Below, in pieces: positions 1 to 11,819 of a stretch of 64,000 bases of DNA. Position numbers and translations under genes: made by a program. The stretch comes from Clavaria fumosa. Its lineage: Eukaryota > Basidiomycota > Agaricomycetes > Agaricales > Clavariaceae. How positions within the stretch are numbered: the first letter of the stretch is position 1; each line of letters begins with the position of its first letter. The DNA is taken from assembly GCA_951802425.1 (NCBI GenBank), contig OX637795.1, positions 1,736,001 to 1,800,000 of the forward strand, in the 5' to 3' direction. The notes below the pieces were generated by a model that was not told the DNA's origin, did not search any database, and saw only the letters and a program-made list of their open reading frames with translations.

Positions 1-935
1 CATAATCCTCTTGATGACTGTGGTGAACCCTCACGAGGCTATCCATTGCAGCCTATGATGCACCAAGGTGAATTGGGTGGTCGGGACTCACACAATGGTG
101 AATAGGTGTGCGAGGCTGTCCCTCAAGGTCAAGAGGAACCTACCACCATAGTGGGCGTGACAGGCATCAATACAGATATGCAGCACAGGAGGAATATGCC
201 CCACTCATCTACGTCCAAAGTGTCAAATTGGATGTGCGTCTTCGTAGGAAGCAAAAGAGGACTGGAGATGATGATGGTCTTAAAGAGTGAATATTCAATA
301 ACTAGAGCATCTGATGAGTTGAGATAATTTAAGAACCATTTAACAATGTGGGCAAGCTCACCAGAATATTTTTACAATTTGTAATATTTTCTATGAATAT
401 CTAAAAATGATTCTCTTTATTACACTAAAATATTATTTCTGGAAGAACTAGTGGGATTTATTGAAAACCCGGTATTTATAAAAATGCTATCATAATGGGC
501 TACCTTCATGAATATTTTCAAGATTTCTACAATGAAATTGAATTCAGAGAGTCTTTTGCAAGAATTTCCCATTTTTCACACATTGTCTCCTAAATTGTGA
601 GTGAATGCAAGGAGATACCAATGCAGTTTTGAGATATATCATGTGTCTCATTGTATCCTACATTGCATAATATTTCCAAAATTTTAGCTAATAAACTGAA
701 AAAGTTTTCTCTATATGCATTCAAAAAAGATGAATGAATCAATGAATCAATGAATGAAAAATGTGCCCTTTTCTGGGGTTGATAAGAATGAATTCTTGAT
801 AAATCAATAACTTGTAATTAACACCCCTGCTCCTGCCATTCCCACCATACCCACCAAACTTGTCATTCACCACTGCATCCCCACCATCAGCCTAAATAGA
901 CATTTTTTGACTGCCACATAAGTATTTTTTGCTAA

Positions 936-1042
936 GACTGAATGCTTACATAACTTGAATGCTTACATAACTAGTCAAACAATAGTTATTTATTTCCCGC
1001 TTTGGTACTGTACTGACTGAATGCTTACATAACTAGTCATGA
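936..1042 (+). repeat. Three copies of a 17-bp motif
   Basis: The motif TGAATGCTTACATAACT occurs three times, two of them back to back and the third about 60 bp on. Two copies continue into ACTAGTCA. The spacing is irregular, so this looks like a remnant of a tandem or terminal repeat of a decayed element rather than an active array. Confidence 0.7.
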
Positions 1043-1197
1043 AAATATGCGCCTGCCAGTTTTGTTTGGTCCGTATCACATAACCGTGATGTGACTCTAG
1101 TTGGGGGCAGAAAGTGGATCTGGTGTCATGTCTGGACCTGCCCCATTAATCAAAAACTCCAGTGATAGGGACCTAGAAAGGCTGAATTAAATTTGTA

Positions 1198-1280
1198 CTA
1201 ATAGTTCAGTGGTTATCTCTGTTACGGACTATCTCTGTGGTACAGAAGTGCATGAGTTCAAACCCTGGTTGTGACATTAT
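1198..1280 (+). repeat. Possible tRNA-derived SINE remnant
   Basis: A stretch resembling a tRNA A box (TAGTTCAGTGGTTA) is followed about 50 bp later by a B-box-like GAGTTCAAACCC, the spacing of an internal Pol III promoter. No clean cloverleaf is visible and the surroundings are CpG-poor, so a decayed SINE is more likely than a functional tRNA. The call rests on two short motifs only. Confidence 0.3.
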
Positions 1281-1330
1281 TATTTCAGCCACTTTTATGA
1301 GTCCGCTGCACATGCATGGACACAAGTATT

Positions 1331-2672
1331 TTAATAATTGACTATATACATTTTATAAGGACAAAATAAATCTACCTGAGATTGACATGAGGCAAAGGTT
1401 ATAGTATATATATATTTACTCACCTCCATAGAATTTTGACAGAGTCTTCTGTTACCTCTTCCTGGACAATCTGCCTGTTTGCATAAAGCACATTTCTTTA
1501 CTCTTCTTTGCATAGACCAATTCACAGAATTGGACTGGTGTGATCCAGAGCTCAGTGGATGCTTTGGGAGAAGAGGAGTGGTGGTTTGCTTTGCAGCTTC
1601 AGACTGAGATTCAAATGAAGTATTCTGAAGGGTGCTTCCTTGAATCTCTATATTCTCTGTGATTGAGCTGCCTTCTTCTACTTCCATGGGAGTGGTGGTT
1701 TGCTCAGCAGCTAATAATCTCCTAGACTGACATTCAGCTGGGGCATTCTGAGGAGTTCCTCTTTGAATCCCAACATGCTCTCCAATTGAGCTGCATTCTC
1801 CTGCTTCTATGTTTTGATCATTGGCATCCACAATAGTGGGTCCATGCCCTATTTCTACACCAGGATGTAGTTTTGATGCAGCAGCTAAGACAGTTGCCAA
1901 ATGACTCTGTGACTTGATTCTGTGAGTGTTGGGCCATCACTGAGCCTCACTTCCTATGAGGGTACACAGTCCCTGCTGATGTTCTATCCAGCTCTTGTAG
2001 TAGGTGGACAGATGTTCCCTGAGCTTGTAAAGATTGTGCTGCCATTTGCTTTCTCAGACCACCATTGTGCCATAGCATCAAAGTTTGGTTCACCCTGAGA
2101 CACAAACCACTTGCCCCCAACAGAGACTGCAGCATGAAATAGTTTAAACTCAGTAGGAGTATGAACTGGAGTAACAGCAAATCTAGTCTGCTGGGCTGTA
2201 GCCAGGTATGTGTATACATCCTTTTGTCTTCCTTTAAGATGTGACAAATGGAGCTTCATGGGATAGATGTGTGATAGTCTAGGCATAATGCCAGGACTTT
2301 CACATTCCTCATTAGAAACAACAACCTCAGGTCCCAGAAAATCATTTTGTATTCTCAACATAAGAGGGATATTAGCAATTCCAAATTGCTCATTAGTTTG
2401 TGCAAACTGAAGAGGATCTGTATCTTGTTGTCTGAGACTATCTGATGGGATTTGAGACCATGAGATGTCACTTCTGAGCTGAAGGATTTCATGATCAAGC
2501 CATGGATCATAGTGACCATGGTATACTCCTCCAGTCTTGTGAAACACCCCCACATTGACATTGTGGTGATGTCTGATGTTACATCTATGTCGCAGGGGTT
2601 GGGCAGAGTAAAGTCCAGGTGGAAATAACAAAGTCTGGGCAGGAATAACAAAGTCCAGGTGCAGTGGAGCAA
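1331..2672 (-). pseudogene. Decayed transposon-associated gene with Cys-rich tail
   Basis: Several long minus-strand frames (about 2631-1984, 2672-2355 and 1900-1331) lie in succession in different frames and read like one degraded gene. The middle part contains segments such as GGVYHGHYDPWLDHEI and NEQFGIANIPLML; the last part carries a cysteine motif (CALCKQADCPGRG..LC) like a small zinc-binding site. I recall such hypothetical proteins next to basidiomycete DNA transposons, but I cannot assign a family. The DNA is CpG-depleted and the frame changes, so it is probably dead. Confidence 0.5.
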
Positions 2673-2790
2673 TCCAGAGTTTGGGTGGAGTTGGACTTGG
2701 GATTGGACGAGACTTGGTGAATGTATTGAAATGATGCCCTTTGTGGATCAGTGTCTCGGATTTCAGGAAAAGGCAGGAGACAGGTTTCAG
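2600..2790 (+). repeat. CpG-depleted relic related to the Gag-only LTR element
   Basis: The segment around 2698-2760 (GAATGTATTGAAATGATGCCC) matches, with CG changed to TG or CA, the interior of the LTR element at 60,710-63,064 (near 61,690-61,720, where the same text has CGACGCC). The preceding AGTCCAGG/GAGTTTGGG words also correspond to AGTCCGG/GAGTTCGGG there. I read it as an old, deaminated copy of part of that family. Confidence 0.5.
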
Positions 2791-3499
2791 ATGATGCAGG
2801 AGTAGGATGCGAATGAGTGGGGTTGATATTCAGACTGGCTAGCCAAGGCCATAATCTACAAGTACCTATACTAAAGTCTGGGGTGATGCTAGCGATGGAG
2901 ATAACTCTGGTACAACTATGGAATCTGTTTGTAGCTATGGAGAAATGTCCAGGAGTCAGGAAATAAACTTAACAACAGGACTACAAGATGGAGACGGAAT
3001 CTGATCAGGACAAATGTTAAACTACTAACTATGATTGTACAGATGTTTCCAGGAGTCCATCAATTGTCCAGGTGACAGGTCTGGGACAGGACCAGTTCCT
3101 GGTTGCCTGAGGCAACAGCAACTAGTGCAGACATCAGTTGGTGGCCCTTCAGGCACACTTCCTGATCCTGCACTATGTCATGCAAGTAAAGTCCAGTGCT
3201 CTGGACAGTCTGAGAGCCCAGAGTTGCAATTGGGGGTCCGGAGACTGCTGGAGAAGGCCAGAGAATACTCCAGTCAGCATGGGCATGACAGTATCTCCCT
3301 CTTAGGGCTGAGCCCTCAAGGCCCTGGATCCATTACCACCCCTGGACCAGATTGGGGCATTCAGATCAAGGCGATTGCGATCCGAAGACAGAAATGGGAT
3401 CAGAGATTCGTCAGAGTTTGAAATCCGTGGCTGGGTATATAATCCGGGGCATCAATCCACCACTGGTCCCCTCTCCTTAGACCTGAACCACCACCAGGC
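2791..3499. other. No gene seen; degraded repeat sequence
   Basis: CpG-poor sequence with only shadow frames. A frame at 3035-3421 has no recognisable features and atypical composition, so it is not called. Confidence 0.5.
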
Positions 3500-3823
3500 A
3501 TGGCTGAAGAAGACAACAAATACAAAGTCAAACTCCAGAAACTCCAGGTGGAGATGGAAGTGCTGCAGGCAGACAAGGCATGGAGGGAGAAGGAGGTGGC
3601 AGAGCAGAAGAGATGAGAGGAGGAGGTGGAGATGAAATGGAGGGAGGAGGAGGTGGAGCAGAAACAAAAGGAGGAGGAGGCAGAGATGAGAAGGAAGGAG
3701 TAAGAGGCGGGGAAAAGAGCGTCAGAGCAGAGGAAGGAGTTGGAGGCAGCGCAGGCCACAACAAAGCTGGTGGCCAGTATGGAGGAGTTGGTGAACCTCC
3801 TACAGGTCTTCCACCTGGCATAG
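3500..3823 (+). pseudogene. Coiled-coil ORF relic with two in-frame stops
   Basis: An ATG at 3500 opens a frame of 107 codons to a TAG at 3821. It is rich in Glu, Lys, Arg and Gln with heptad-like spacing (KLQKLQVEMEVLQADKAW, then Glu-rich repeats), so it would form a charged coiled coil. The frame is broken by TGA at 3614 and TAA at 3701 but is otherwise continuous, and the purine-rich strand explains the composition. It resembles the short coiled-coil ORFs found in fungal repeats; function unknown. Confidence 0.55.
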
Positions 3824-4089
3824 CACAGTTTCTATTCTATTTTTCAAAAGTATTTACTTGAGAGAATGAAAAAGTGAGCCTGAGGGGCAAGAAACAAAGC
3901 CAAAGAGACAACTAAAATGAAGAGGCATCAGATTATTAGGAGACAAGGTGTTGAATAGAAAAATGCTTACAAAACTTGAGCAATCAAAAAGGGGGGCCAA
4001 TACAAAGAAACAGGAGAAGGGGCCTGATGGTCTGAAGGGGGGCTAGTCATACAAATGAAAAAGGATGATAAATGTAGAGGGAACTTACA

Positions 4090-4905
4090 AAGGGGGGGCA
4101 GGGTGAGGCAACAGCAGGGTAAGGCAAGGCAGGGGCAGGGCAGGGCAGGGCAGGGCAAGGTGACAGCAGGGCAGGGCAAGATGATGGCAGGGCAGGGTGA
4201 TGGCAGGGCAGGGCGACGGCAGGGCGGGGTGACGGTAGGGCGGGGTGGCGCGAGGCGGGGCGACAGTGGCGCGAGGCAGGGGCAGGGTGGGGTCACGCGA
4301 GGTGGGGCGACAGCAGGGCAGGGTGGCGCGAGGCGGGGCGACGGTGGCGTGAGGCAGGGGCAGGGCGGGGTGGTGCGAGGCGGGGCGACGGCAGGGCAGG
4401 GTGGCACGAGGCAGGGCGATGGTGGCACGAGGCAGGGGCAGGGCGGGGTGGCACAAGGCGGGGTGACAGCAGGGCGGGGTGGCGCGAGGCAGGGCAGGGC
4501 GACAGTGGCGCGAGGCAGGGGCAGGGTGGGGTGGCGCGAGGCAGGGCGACAGCAGGGCGAGGTGGCATGAGGCAGGGCGGGGCAGGGCGGGGTGGCACAA
4601 GGCAGGGCAGGGTGGCACAAGGCAGGGCAGGGTGGCACAAGGCAGGGCAGGGCGGGGTGGCACAAGGCAGGGCAGGGCAGGGCAGGGTGGCACAAGGCAG
4701 AGCAGGGCAGGGCAAGGCGACAGCAGAGCGAGGTGATGGCAGAGCAAGGTGACAGCAGAGGGGGGCAGAGCAAGGTGACAGCAGAGGGCGATGGCGGAGC
4801 AGGGCAACAGCAGGGCAGGGTGGGGCAAGGTGATGGCAGAGCAGGGCAGGTGGGGGTGAGGTGACAGCAGAGCGAGGCAATGGCAGGGCAGGGCGATTGC
4901 AGGGG
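4090..4905 (+). repeat. G-rich minisatellite with G-quadruplex potential
   Basis: About 0.8 kb built from variants of GGGCAGGGTGGCACAAGGCA and longer units with GGCGCGAGGCAGGGGCAG. Runs of three or more Gs separated by 1-4 bases recur throughout, so the G-rich strand could form many quadruplexes. Long open frames on both strands (Pro/Ala/Cys/Leu-rich on minus, Gly/Arg/Gln-rich on plus) are a by-product of the repeat. The middle keeps CpGs (GGCGCGAGG) while the right side has lost them (GGCACAAGG). Confidence 0.85.
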
Positions 4906-4980
4906 CAATGGCAGGGTGGGGCAGGTGGTGGCAGAAGGGGGCGAAGTGACAGCGAAGGGGCAAGGGCTGCTGGGCAAGGT

Positions 4981-6336
4981 GGGCTGGTGGTGATGAGGGC
5001 AGCCGCAACGATGGAAAGCAGCAGCAGCGACGAAGGCTACAGTGGTGGTTGTGATGAAAGAAAAAAAAGGAGAAAAAAGTCACACCACCTTGTATGCCCA
5101 AATTTGCTTATGTCCAAATCCAGTTATGTCCCAATTCGCTTATGTCCAACTTATTGGCTCTCAACCAGGGCTCCAAGCATGGGTGTGATCTTTAGGGTAA
5201 AAGATATGCTACCAACATTAAGCTTTCTTCCGACTCGCGCTCCACCTTGGTACTACCTGTGCTGCGAGGGAACAGTCGCCTTCCCTCCTCTCCGGCTCTC
5301 CGACGCTTCTCCCGTAAAGCCTCCTCTCTCTTTCGACTTCGAGACTTCGGCGCGAGCGTTATCGACTTTTCCCCATCCACCACCGCTTTTTTATAACGTT
5401 CTGGTGCTCGAGTTCCTGCACCGGGACGATGAGATCTTTTTGCAGGATACTGAGATCCTGTCGCTGCATTCTGGGCCGGTCGAAACCCTCAATTGCAGCA
5501 CGGAGGGGTTGGTGCTGCTCAATCGGAGACCTGATGGGGAAGTCCGAGGGGCCTCATACTTCAGTGTGTTTGCTTTCATGCACGAGAAACTCTTTCGCCT
5601 CCTCGACTACTACTGTCACCTCTACTTCGAAGGATCATCCAGGGAGCGAGGGCCGCGCCTTGCAGCAACCGCAGCGTTGGCTCACTCAAGAGGTCGTTCG
5701 TGTCGGCGATGTTGACACAAAGCCTCTTGTTCTTGAAGAAAAGAAGGCGAGCGATCTGCGACGCAGGGGGCGCTAAGGAGCCTATCCCCACTTCTGGAAT
5801 GCCGAGCTTGATATAAATACGAAACATATTTCGAGGCGATAGGGAGCAGTGAAGAAAACACTCTGCAAAGTATGTGCCCGCAGGTTATCTCTTTGGAATG
5901 TCACAACGGCCTACACATGTCGCAGTTGCTGGGAACAGTGGAGCGCGGGGATATAAAGGTCGTCTTTATGAGCGCTTGTACTCTCTTCTGCTTATCTGCA
6001 AGGAACTGTGCAGGTCATGAAGCTAGGTGGAAGCTGTGGTTGAATAGCCTTGGGTAATTGACTGTAGTTGAAAATCATTTCATGGATGGCCCTTGCATCG
6101 GCGACAGGAACTCCAATATCCAATCCAATATAGACTCGCGTACACGTGACCGTGTGACAGAGGATTTAGACGCGTTCGGGCATAGTCAAAATCATGACTT
6201 GTGTTTCAAACAACTTTGCATAACATTGCCTGGTCATCCTCGTTGCAGCGTACTATAAAACCTCGTCATCCACTACAAAGCATTCCCTTTTCTCAATTTA
6301 ATTCCTTTTTTCAACGACTTCTGCGACGTCTTCATC
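4981..6336. other. Transition to the first gene island; unrecognised open frames
   Basis: CpG content rises sharply after about 5,200. A plus frame (to 5715) and minus frames (5391-5827) overlap here, but none has a recognisable domain, and no strand shows convincing splice structure. The last 400 bp contain CT-rich and TATAAA-like text (near 6255) just before the F-box gene and are probably its promoter and 5' leader. Confidence 0.35.
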
Positions 6337-7663
6337 ATGACTCTTTCTCATTCTGTTCCAATCATCTCATTGCCAGAAGAAATCATAGAACGCATCCTCT
6401 CTCTTGCCATCGCTGGCCGCCCATGGTCTCATCAGCAACTTCCTCGCCAATCTAGACACCTGCAAAAGTACCCTAATTTCGATTCTCCTGACACCATCAT
6501 CGCTGTCGAACCCCTGCTTTTCGTGTGTCGCAAGTTCTGCCGCATCGTGACGCCGCTCGTCTACGCCAGACTCATCATCCATACCCGTCGCCAAGCTTTT
6601 CTCCTCAGCCGCACTCTTTCCGCACGCCCGGACATCTCGCGTTCTGTGCGCCGCGTCGACGCTTGCGGCGCCTGGAACGAAGTCGGTTGCGTACTCCGCT
6701 GCCTGGACTCGCGCGCAGGGCGCGGCAGTCTAGAAACCCTCGATCTCATGCTGGATAGGGACAACTGGTCTGAAGAGCCCGTTGCTCTAACCAGTGCACT
6801 GCCTGGTTTGACCTCTATGCGTCATCTCATCCTAAGAAAGCAGAGCTCAACCTACGTCACCTATCCTAAAATCACACACGTACTCGGAGCCCTGGCGAAA
6901 GCCATTGAAAGCTGGACACTCTTTGTAAGTGGACCAGCACGTTATGTGGCAAGTAGAAGCGCAGAACTGACAGCTACGTCATACCAGGAAACCGCCAACA
7001 TCGCATTCAAACTCTCCGATGACTCGCGCTCCGCCGTGCCACTACTTGCGCCAATGCCCATGACCCAGCCAATACCACAACCTCCCTCGCCCTCCTCTCT
7101 GGCTCTCCGACGCTTCTCGGCCCCCTTCCTGCACGACATCCTCCCCCTCTCGCGCTCCTCGACACACGCCCAGCCGCCGCCACGGTCCCAAACACCGCCA
7201 CCCTCGCCGCCGCCCGCAGCGTACCCGACCCAGTCCGTTTCCCGTGCGCTCGCAGAGGCCCTTGCGCGCGCGCCCGCGCTGCACACGCTCCTCGCGTGTG
7301 TGCCCGCTGTATGGAGCCCGCTGCTCGCGATCGTGGCGCAGAACCCGCGCCTGGAACGCGTTGTGCTCGATCCGGTTGAGCGGCCCCTCGACGGGCCGTG
7401 GGCTGGGTGGGACCAGGGCCCGGGGGTCCTTAGCTCGTCCCTCTTCATGATGGAGGCGAGGAAGTGGACTCGTCTCTCTGATCTGATATGTGCTGGCACG
7501 TACGTGTTGTCTTTTTTTTGTCCTTTGTGATTCTGTGACTCTGGGCTGATATGGTTTGGTGAACAGGCCTACGATCTGCACACGTGCAAGCATCTTGGGG
7601 ACGTCCTTGCGGGCGAAGTTCGGCACGAGCAGTCGCCAGGTTTCTCTACTGCGCCATGCCTGA
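6337..7663 (+). CDS. F-box-like protein
   Basis: The N-terminus (residues 10-25, SLPEEIIERILSLA) is a classic F-box start, followed by a Phe-Cys-Arg segment (LLFVCRKFCRIVTPLVYARL) as in basidiomycete F-box proteins. F-box proteins usually link SCF ubiquitin ligases to targets; the target here is unknown. Two introns fit: 6925-6987 (63 bp, GTAAGT...CAG, length divisible by three, so retention also stays open) and 7500-7566 (GTACGT...ACAG). The second exon ends with a stop at 7661-7663, giving about 398 aa. The middle is Pro/Ser-rich (about residues 230-290), probably disordered. No leucine-rich repeats are obvious. Confidence 0.7.
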
Positions 7664-8129
7664 GACCGCTCTTCATCCTATGGCCATGCATTCCATTCTC
7701 TGGAGATCCCCCCTCCTGGCTTTTCCTTGGTTATCGTATCGTCATCCTCGTTGCAGGCAACCCTTTGTGACACGGAGACAATTGAGCAATTATTTATGCT
7801 ATTAGACTTAATTTAAACAATCCGCACATGGGCTGTTATAAAGCATGTCACAGTTCTAGCACTGAGTCCACGTCGATGCTTGACCCGTCTGACTTGGATT
7901 GAGAGGCTGACACGCATCACTATTCACAACTTCTTTCAGGGACTCTCGTTGGCAACTATTTTCTTGTTCCGTTTTAACCGCATCGTCTATGGTAGAATAG
8001 TACATGTGTTGCTGTCTATATACTGAGTGACACCACCGTCGCACAGTCCATGCTGTGAAACTATGTATAAAGGGGTCAGAGCCGAGTGCGCCCTGTACCG
8101 GGAGCCGTATACTTGACCTATGATGGCAT
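7664..8129. other. Convergent intergenic region
   Basis: Shared 3' flank of the F-box gene (+) and GNA1 (-). Only short shadow frames; AT-rich stretches around 7780-7830 could hold the 3' ends. Nothing else recognised. Confidence 0.5.
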
Positions 8130-8839
8130 TTAACAACCTTCACAAGCTAGACGCCAGAGCGCGTACACAAGAGCAACACGCACCATTTGGTATTCCTTCT
8201 TCTGGAAGCCGCACTTCTCATAGAATGCTAGAAAGCCAAAGAAAAGCACATGAGAGAGCAGATAAGAGTGGGGCATGAAAAAAAAAAAGAATCTCGTACG
8301 AATATTGTCCGCGCTGCAGTCCAATATGGTCTTGTAGCAGCCGCTGCTCTCGCTGATGTGGAGGAGCGCTTGAATGACGCGCAGGCCGAGCTTCTTGCCC
8401 TGCTGCTGTTTGTCGACGGCGATGTCCTCGATGTGCGCCGCACAACCGAGGCCGCGCACGAATTTGCGCTCGACGAAGGCGGTGCCGACCGCGACGACGC
8501 GGTCCGTGGGCTTGTGGACGATGACGAGCGTGAAGTATGTGTGCGCCAGGGCACGCATGGCGTGGAACTGCGCGGCCCACGCCGCCCTGCCCGGGTCGGG
8601 CACGACGGTCAGCACCGAAAGCACCGAGAGATGGCCGCGGTCGTAGTCGGTCGATGCTAGAGGGCGGATCTGGAGAGACAAGCACACCGCGTTTCAAAGT
8701 GCAATGAGCAAACGCGTGACGATGGCGAAGCATGTCGTCTTACATGAAACTCGGGAAGCAGGTCGCTCTTGACTTGGGGCGAAATAAGGTCGGCAGAGAA
8801 GAGGAGATTGAGGTCCTCGTCGGGGGTCCAGGATTGCAT
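8130..8839 (-). CDS. GNA1: Glucosamine 6-phosphate N-acetyltransferase
   Basis: GCN5-family enzyme that acetylates glucosamine 6-phosphate in UDP-GlcNAc synthesis, feeding chitin and glycosylation. Three exons join cleanly: 8744-8839, 8300-8669 and 8130-8227 (introns 74 and 72 bp, GT-AG), giving 187 aa, slightly longer than the yeast enzyme. Diagnostic segments are the acetyl-CoA loop (HIEDIAVDKQQQGKKLGL, about residues 109-126) and the family C-terminus NIPFYEKCGFQKKEYQM, created exactly by the second splice. The start ATG at 8839 follows no other in-frame Met. It is divergent from HYM1, with about 650 bp between start codons. Confidence 0.92.
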
Positions 8840-9488
8840 AGTCGGTGTGAACGAGGAGGGCGACTACGACGTTAGTGGAAACGGAACCAGTCAGGAATGG
8901 CTGTAGGCTGTAATGTGGATTTGAATGAGGAATAAGGTAGGGCGGTGCAATAATGCGAATGTGGTTAGAATTTAGCGTAGCTCCTGTGCCCCGCCCGTCG
9001 TCAGCCGCCATAGCCACGCGCCGTCGCTGGGGCACTGCCGCATTGCCTACCGACTACCGACCACGGCTCAAGCACCACACAGCCCTGCAATGAGCTAGCT
9101 CGATAGAAACCCTTGCCAAATGGGATTTTCGAATCCCCGGTGATGTGAAATGGCTTTCATAGCAGGCCATATATCACAGCCAATAATTCTCTCATTTCCT
9201 TCTCAAGTCTTTAGCCAATGAACATTTGATTGCACTGACATTACTTTAAGCTCTCAATTTATATATTCCTACACCAAATGATTTTTTTTCCTGCTCAAAA
9301 GCACCAAAAACTGTAAATTTCAAGCCCATGTTTGCTTGTATTTGTCTTTGAATCCCCGAAAATGGCAAAGTACGCTTAGCAGTGGAAGGGCAGAGATCAA
9401 TGCCCTGTTCAACGTAAGCCCTCGCCAGAATCACTACGGCTACCTCGCAAGCCTCTCGAGGATATAGCTCGTTCGCCATCCTTTTAAA
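8840..9488. promoter_or_regulatory. Divergent promoter region GNA1/HYM1
   Basis: 649 bp between the start codons of GNA1 (-) and HYM1 (+). No gene is supported here. Pyrimidine-rich stretches and an AT-rich zone near 9230-9300 are visible, but I cannot name a binding site. Confidence 0.5.
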
Positions 9489-10959
9489 ATGAATTTCTTC
9501 AAGACGAAACCGCGTACGCCATCTGATCTGGTACGAGGCCTGCGGGAAGCCATACCAAAGCTTGAGAACAGTCCCCCAGGTAGTGAAGCGAAGCGAAAGG
9601 TGAGTTGAACAGCCTGCCGAATGGTCAAATGGTCGAATAAACCCCGCCATCACATCCTGCGATGACGGGGTGTAATTTCATATGTACATTCACGCTCATT
9701 CGCGTCTCTCTGATCAGGCAAGCGACGATGTATCGAAGAATTTGCAACAGATCAAAGCGATCCTTTTCGGTGATGCAGGTGTGTGTAGGCGTTGGTTTAA
9801 GCTTTCATTTCATTTTGGCTGATGGATGATCGTTTCCGTAAACGAACACCAGATCCCGCGCCAGAATTAATCGCTCAACTGGCCCAGGAGACCTACAACA
9901 GCGATCTCTTGCACCTCCTCGTCCTCAACATGGCCCGCCTCGACTTCGAGGCTCGCAAAGATGCCGTACACATTTTCAACAACCTCCTGCGGCGGCAGAT
10001 CGGCTCACGTTACCCTACTGTCGACTATCTCAGCGTGAAGCACGACGTTATCTTCGCTACTTTGGCCAACTACGAGAACGAAGAAGTCGCGCTGAACACG
10101 GGTATGATACTGAAAGAGATGTTGAGGCATGAGCAACTTTGCAAGATATTGTTATACTCGGATCAGCAAGTCCTCGCTCCACCGTCTACGAGCCAACCCA
10201 CTGATCCTGACATTTATCCTCCCATAGATTTTACCAATTCCCGAATTACATCGAACGTTCGGCTTTTGGCGTTTCTTGTGATGCCTTCGCAAACTTGAAG
10301 GAGACACTGACAAGACACAAGACAATGGTTGCAGAATACCTAGACAAGAATTACGATCGAGTAGGCATATCCCTCTCCTTAGATGATCTCCCCTGCACAA
10401 GCTGAGGACCTATGCCAGTTCTTCTCCTCTTTCACTACCCTTATCCTGTCCGAAAATTACGTCACGAAGCGACAATCTCTCAAGCTCCTCGGTGAAATCT
10501 TGCTTGATCGGGCCAACTTCAACGTCATGACTCGTTATATCTCAAACGAGACCAACCTCAGAATGATGATGAATCTGCTACGGGATAAGAGTAAAAACAT
10601 ACAATTTGAAGCTTTCCATGTTTTCAAGGTGAACGGCGTCTGGCCTTTGCGGCACATCCCGACTTGACGATTTTGTTGTGATGCACACAGGTTTTTGTGG
10701 CGAACCCGAGGAAACCTCCGGCGATCGAGTCCATCCTCCGAAGAAACAAGGATAAACTCTTGGTGTTTCTGAAGAATTTCCACAACGATAAAGAAGGTAT
10801 GTCGTTTTCTGCTGTGAGATTTTTATTGTCACATATCCTTTTACTGCGTAGACGAGCAATTCAGCGTATGTTTTGATATCATTTCATGTATCTCCTTGAA
10901 TAACGTTTCCCCTGCAGGACGAGAAACAATTTCTCATCGGCCAGATCCAAATCCTCTGA
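9489..10959 (+). CDS. HYM1: Hym1/Mo25-family scaffold protein
   Basis: Mo25/CAB39 homologue, an armadillo-like helical scaffold for GCK/Ste20 kinases; in fungi Hym1 works in the RAM/MOR network controlling polarity and cell separation. Eight exons join in frame: 9489-9599, 9718-9778, 9853-10165, 10228-10360, 10419-10628, 10691-10796, 10852-10865 (14 bp) and 10918-10959, giving 329 aa, close to the family length. Diagnostic stretches: [54 protein letters not shown] and the terminal [10 protein letters not shown]. Intron 3 (10166-10227) begins GCAAGT rather than GT; only that GC-AG splice keeps the conserved [18 protein letters not shown] junction. Confidence 0.93.
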
Positions 10960-11819
10960 GGGTGTCCGGAATCCTGATCAGATGCGAAGCCATGAAACAG
11001 CTCCCTCGCCTCTAGTGATACCCCATTCGCTACAATCTCTCTTCTTGGCTCTTCTTTCCGTGTACCGCTCAACTTGGACCTTAGGGTTCTGTGCCACGTG
11101 TTTATTCATCACCGTACACCAAAACGTTTTCACTAACGCAGATCCATCGTTACCCTCTCACCCTCTCATGCGCTGCCGCCTCGAGCCGACTACATTCATT
11201 TTTGCAGCATTCCCCATTCGGTTGCATGGTTTGGATTCCCTGTACCTGTTAGGTTCGGTTTTCTCGTAAGTCTGCTTCCATTGACTCATCTTGGGGGTTG
11301 AGATTTCGAGTCGATTATTCACGTCTGCCAAACAGCCCCAGTCACTTCTTCCTCGTACACTACACAAAAGACTCCCTTGCCCCTCCCACTCGAACTCCTA
11401 ATCCTCTTTCTCTCCATCAGACGGCCTGAAGCTTTGAGACCCTGTCGGACTTTTTCACTGCATTGCAACCTGTTCAATGTTTTCCCCGCAACCTTTTTTT
11501 CTTCTCCTGTCTATCAGACACAGACGTCTGCTTTGGTTGATCTCCGGCGGGCCTGCGAATTATTCCCTACTGCGAGTTTCGCGCGGTGCATAGACGCTAG
11601 CCAGTCAATGTATATCATTGTATTAATCTACACCCTTCCCTTCCACTGAGAGGTTAAGTGTCCGCCGGCTAAGACGCTGGGCGAACTACAATACGGGGCA
11701 AGAGAAGGGTACAACACACCCTTCGCAATCGCAAGATTTAATTGGTGTTATACAAATGATACAAGGCATCAAAGACGGTAGAGTAGATGTATCCGTGGGG
11801 CCGTCCAAGTAAGCGAGCT
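10960..11819. other. Convergent intergenic region, no gene supported
   Basis: 860 bp between the stops of HYM1 (+) and the aminomutase gene (-). Frames at 10982-11269 and 11377-11649 have no recognisable features and many rare hydrophobic runs, so I read them as chance. Probably the two 3' UTRs plus spacer. Confidence 0.45.

Larger units (their letters stand above)
1..1330. other. CpG-poor repeat desert without a gene
   Basis: Almost no CG dinucleotides, many stops in all frames and AT-rich text: no gene can be supported. The stretch holds short repeats (a 17-bp motif three times near 936-1042; TGAATCAA-type repeats near 730-760) and a possible Pol III/SINE remnant near 1200-1280. The composition matches the other deserts in this window and suggests old, deaminated transposon sequence. 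Confidence 0.6.

Noticed and set aside
3967..5101. Long Cys/Pro/Ala/Leu-rich frames on the minus strand and Gly/Arg/Gln-rich frames on the plus strand
   Set aside because: They are translations of the G-rich minisatellite; all frames are open because of the repeat, and there is no start context, domain or splice structure.
6942..7626. Minus-strand frames opposite the F-box gene
   Set aside because: Shadow frames of GC-rich coding DNA. The plus strand has the F-box start and matching introns.
8218..8733. Alternative frames over GNA1 (His/Arg/Pro-rich)
   Set aside because: Antisense or shifted readings of the GNA1 exons, whose spliced product is a clear match to its family.
9121..9150. TTCGAATCCCCGG near 9,128 as a tRNA B box
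   Set aside because: No A box or acceptor-stem pairing at the right distance.
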